A stretch of 6,496 nt of DNA, from NCBI GenBank assembly GCA_017557715.1, contig JAFYYE010000087.1, positions 1 through 6,496 on the forward strand, read 5' to 3'. Below the pieces are notes generated by a model. That model was not told the DNA's origin. It made no database searches and saw nothing but the letters and a program-made list of their open reading frames with translations. Origin of the DNA: Pseudobutyrivibrio sp. (GTDB lineage Bacteria; Bacillota; Clostridia; Lachnospirales; Lachnospiraceae). Shown piece by piece: positions 4,444 to 6,496 of this stretch. Numbering within the stretch: position 1 is the first letter of the stretch; each line of letters begins with the position of its first letter. The position numbers and the translations under genes were made by a program.

Positions 4444-5865
4444 ATGGAAAATCAGATTAATTACAGAAAAGCAAAGAACTGGCAAATTGCCTTATCACAA
4501 ATGAATTCTGCAAACGCAATGTGTTTTTATATCTTAATGACTTACGTCAGTTATGTTGGAAATGCTGGGTATGGTATTGCAACTGCGATAATGGGCACTA
4601 TTCTTACATTCAGTAGAATACTTGAGGGTGTTCTAAATCCTGTAATTGCAGTATTCGTGGATAAATTTAACACCAGATTTGGAAAGATTCGTATATTCCT
4701 TTTTGGCGGATGGCTGATTCAGTCTGCAGCGGTTTTATTGTTATTTATTTGGGGAAGTGGTAAAGGACATGGAATTATACTTTTCGTAGTAATGTATGTC
4801 ATTTATTTATTTGGATACGCCATGAATAATGTTGCAGGCCAAATAATGGGACCGGTAATGACAAATGATCCTAAGCAAAGACCAATGGTAGGGGTATGGG
4901 CAACTGTTTATAGTTACTTTGCGCCAATGATTATGACAATTTTAATCACAATGGTAATTCTTCCAAAGTATCAAAATACATATTCTGTTGAAATGCTTAG
5001 CACTTCGTGCATTGTAACAGTGGCAATCTCTCTTGTGTTCATTATTCTGGCTTGCATAGGTGTATCTGAGACTGACTGTCCAGAAAATTTTGAAGATGTG
5101 GCTGCAACCAATAATGAAAAGGTTTCTTTTAAAGATATGGTTTCGCTTTTAGGCAAGAATAAAGCAATGCAAACCTATGTGATTTCAGCCTCTGCTGTAA
5201 AACTTGCAAATCAGGTTGGTAGTCAATCTATTGTATCAACAATGATGTTTGGAATACTGATTGGAAATATGCAGCTTTCCACATTAATCAGTGTAATTGC
5301 GATGCTGCCTTCAATCGTGTTCGCCATTATTGGAGGAAAGTATGCAGGTAAGCATGGAAGTAGAAAAGCTATTTCACTATGGTCATTTGTAAGTCTCATT
5401 GCAACAGTACTTATGGCTGTATTTTTACTGACAATTAATACGAGAACGATTACAGTTGCAGTACTTCCAACTATTGTATATTTCGTTTTAACTCTTGCTG
5501 TTAATGGAACAAAAATGGGTGTCACAGCAGCTACAACATCAATGAGTGCGGATGTAGTCGATTATGAGAAAGACCGTTCTGGAAAGTTTATTCCTGCTGT
5601 TGTTACAGCTTCCTATTCTATGATGGACCGACTTGTATCGTCATTAGCAACAGTGATTACCATGGGTTGTGTTGCTCTTATTGGTTATGAGACAACTATG
5701 CCACAGCCAAATGATCCTATGACTAATGGTATTAAGTATCTGACAGTGTTATTGCTTTATGGATTTCCAATAATAGGATGGATTATCTCAATTATATGCA
5801 TGAAAATAAGCCCTCTTTCAAAGGAAAAGATGGCTGAGATTCAGGCAAAAGGCCAGAAGAAATAA
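4444..5865 (+). CDS. GPH-family (MelB-like) glycoside transporter
   Basis: This is a 473-residue polytopic membrane protein with about twelve hydrophobic segments and a polar central loop (about 208-238), as in the glycoside-pentoside-hexuronide branch of the major facilitator superfamily. The family's TM2/loop 2-3 signature is present as S-R-I-L-E-G-V-L-N-P followed by FVDKFNTRFGKIRIF (71-85). The C-terminal tail (SPLSKEKMAEIQAKG) is typical of the family. Members usually couple sugar import to Na+ or H+. Against MelB, Asp55 corresponds to Glu61 and Asp59 to Asn65; by ungapped counting to the conserved Pro137, Asp124 falls on Asn129. The standard cation site is therefore altered. AAGGAG (4433-4438) lies five bases before the ATG, 29 bp after the GH1 stop, with no terminator, so the two are co-transcribed. 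It likely imports the GH1 substrate; which glycoside is unknown. Confidence 0.92.
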   Translation: MENQINYRKAKNWQIALSQMNSANAMCFYILMTYVSYVGNAGYGIATAIMGTILTFSRILEGVLNPVIAVFVDKFNTRFGKIRIFLFGGWLIQSAAVLLLFIWGSGKGHGIILFVVMYVIYLFGYAMNNVAGQIMGPVMTNDPKQRPMVGVWATVYSYFAPMIMTILITMVILPKYQNTYSVEMLSTSCIVTVAISLVFIILACIGVSETDCPENFEDVAATNNEKVSFKDMVSLLGKNKAMQTYVISASAVKLANQVGSQSIVSTMMFGILIGNMQLSTLISVIAMLPSIVFAIIGGKYAGKHGSRKAISLWSFVSLIATVLMAVFLLTINTRTITVAVLPTIVYFVLTLAVNGTKMGVTAATTSMSADVVDYEKDRSGKFIPAVVTASYSMMDRLVSSLATVITMGCVALIGYETTMPQPNDPMTNGIKYLTVLLLYGFPIIGWIISIICMKISPLSKEKMAEIQAKGQKK

Positions 5866-5886
5866 TAGAAAGTGAGGTAGTAGAGG

Positions 5887-6496
5887 GTGATTCGAGGAAT
5901 ACAACAGTTTCAGCTTCGAACCGTGATAGGCAATCAAAAAAAGGCACAAGACACATTGGGTAGATTGAGAGCGTCTGGCTATCAGGGGATTGAATTATGT
6001 TCATACATGATTCACCCCATGCCATTTATCATAAGAGCCTTGACTCGTCTGGCAGGGATGCCTATGGGAAAAAGTGGCAAGCTGAACTGGAAAGAATTGA
6101 TAGATGAGTCCGGTCTTAAAGTTATTAGCTTACACTCTGACTTGGGTAGCGTATTGAAAAGAACAGAGGAAGTGGCAAAAGAGGCTCATCTTTACGGAAC
6201 AAAATATGTGGTTATTACAGGCATGCATCACTTTGATTATACCGATGAGAAGGCAGTTTATGACCTGGCAAATAATTTGAATGAAGCAGGAAAATTGCTA
6301 AAGAACGAAGGCCTAAGTCTTTTATATCACAACCACAATTGCGAGTTCAGAAGATTAAAAAGTGGAAAGATGGCCTATGAAGTTTTGATTGAAGAGACCA
6401 ATCCGGAATATGTGAATTTTGAATTTGATTCATATTGGGCTGCTGATATTGGAGTGAATCCTGAATACTGGATGGGTAAACTTGGGCAGCGAATGA
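5887..6496 (+). CDS. Sugar isomerase/epimerase-like TIM barrel protein (partial, runs off window)
   Basis: An open frame of 203 codons starts at GTG 5887 and is cut by the window end. An in-frame TAG at 5881-5883 rules out an earlier start, and GAGG (5874-5877) lies nine bases upstream. The sequence fits the AP_endonuc_2/xylose isomerase-like family that includes IolE and sugar epimerases. It shows an N-terminal strand and helix with G-Y-Q-G-I-E-L (31-37), YHNHNCEF (147-154) with His148, His150 and Glu153, and FEFDSYWAADIG (179-189), where Asp181 is the expected metal ligand and D-x-Y-W the subfamily signature. Family members are cytoplasmic and often annotated as sugar phosphate isomerases, though several act on keto-sugars or keto-glycosides without phosphate. 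It follows the transporter by 21 bp, so it is the third gene of the operon and probably processes the sugar released or modified there. About a quarter to a third of the protein is missing. Confidence 0.85.
   Translation, partial: MIRGIQQFQLRTVIGNQKKAQDTLGRLRASGYQGIELCSYMIHPMPFIIRALTRLAGMPMGKSGKLNWKELIDESGLKVISLHSDLGSVLKRTEEVAKEAHLYGTKYVVITGMHHFDYTDEKAVYDLANNLNEAGKLLKNEGLSLLYHNHNCEFRRLKSGKMAYEVLIEETNPEYVNFEFDSYWAADIGVNPEYWMGKLGQRM

Noticed and set aside
4971..5525. Two minus-strand open frames inside the transporter gene (61 and 100 codons)
   Set aside because: They are antisense shadows of membrane-protein codons; the hydrophobic character is a by-product of the opposite strand.
5792..6025. 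77-codon minus-strand open frame spanning the transporter end and epimerase start
   Set aside because: It conflicts with two well-supported genes on the plus strand and has no family signature.

Overview
The window looks like a low-to-moderate GC Bacillota chromosome, most likely Lachnospiraceae (Butyrivibrio/Roseburia type). The support is a DUF5688 protein (a family I know mainly from this group), strong AGGAGG-type ribosome binding sites, a typical Firmicutes-style AraC regulator, and a GH1/GPH sugar-uptake operon. The genus assignment is inference.

The left part (about 1-1700) is accessory DNA. A short candidate structured RNA has its own promoter and ends in a very strong intrinsic terminator. 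It is followed directly by an AT-rich DUF3800 gene, an arrangement that recalls the DUF3800-associated RNA motifs and the RNA-terminator-toxin layout of type III toxin-antitoxin loci. Next is a stretch of about 200 bp bounded by a perfect 14-bp inverted repeat, holding four copies of AATGGTGTA spaced 34, 11 and 22 bp apart. It looks like an insertion-sequence end or MITE-like remnant, or an operator array. Its right arm covers the space between the ribosome binding site and start codon of a DUF5688 gene cut to about half length. Immediately after that gene, in another frame, lies what reads as the last 22 codons of a PepSY-domain protein. These pieces suggest repeated insertion and deletion.

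The right part (about 1700-6496) is a coherent sugar-utilisation locus. An AraC-family regulator on the minus strand is divergent from a plus-strand operon: a cytoplasmic GH1 beta-glycosidase, a GPH-family (MelB-like) sugar transporter, and a TIM-barrel sugar isomerase/epimerase-like protein that runs off the window end. The regulator probably senses a glycoside or its product and controls the operon from the 183-bp intergenic region. The transporter would import an unphosphorylated glycoside, the GH1 enzyme would hydrolyse it inside the cell, and the epimerase-like protein would process the released or modified sugar. The actual substrate cannot be read from the sequence.

The most interesting observations are the RNA/DUF3800 cassette, the phased repeats with the inverted repeat at a translation start, and a GPH transporter that appears to lack the aspartates forming the MelB cation site.
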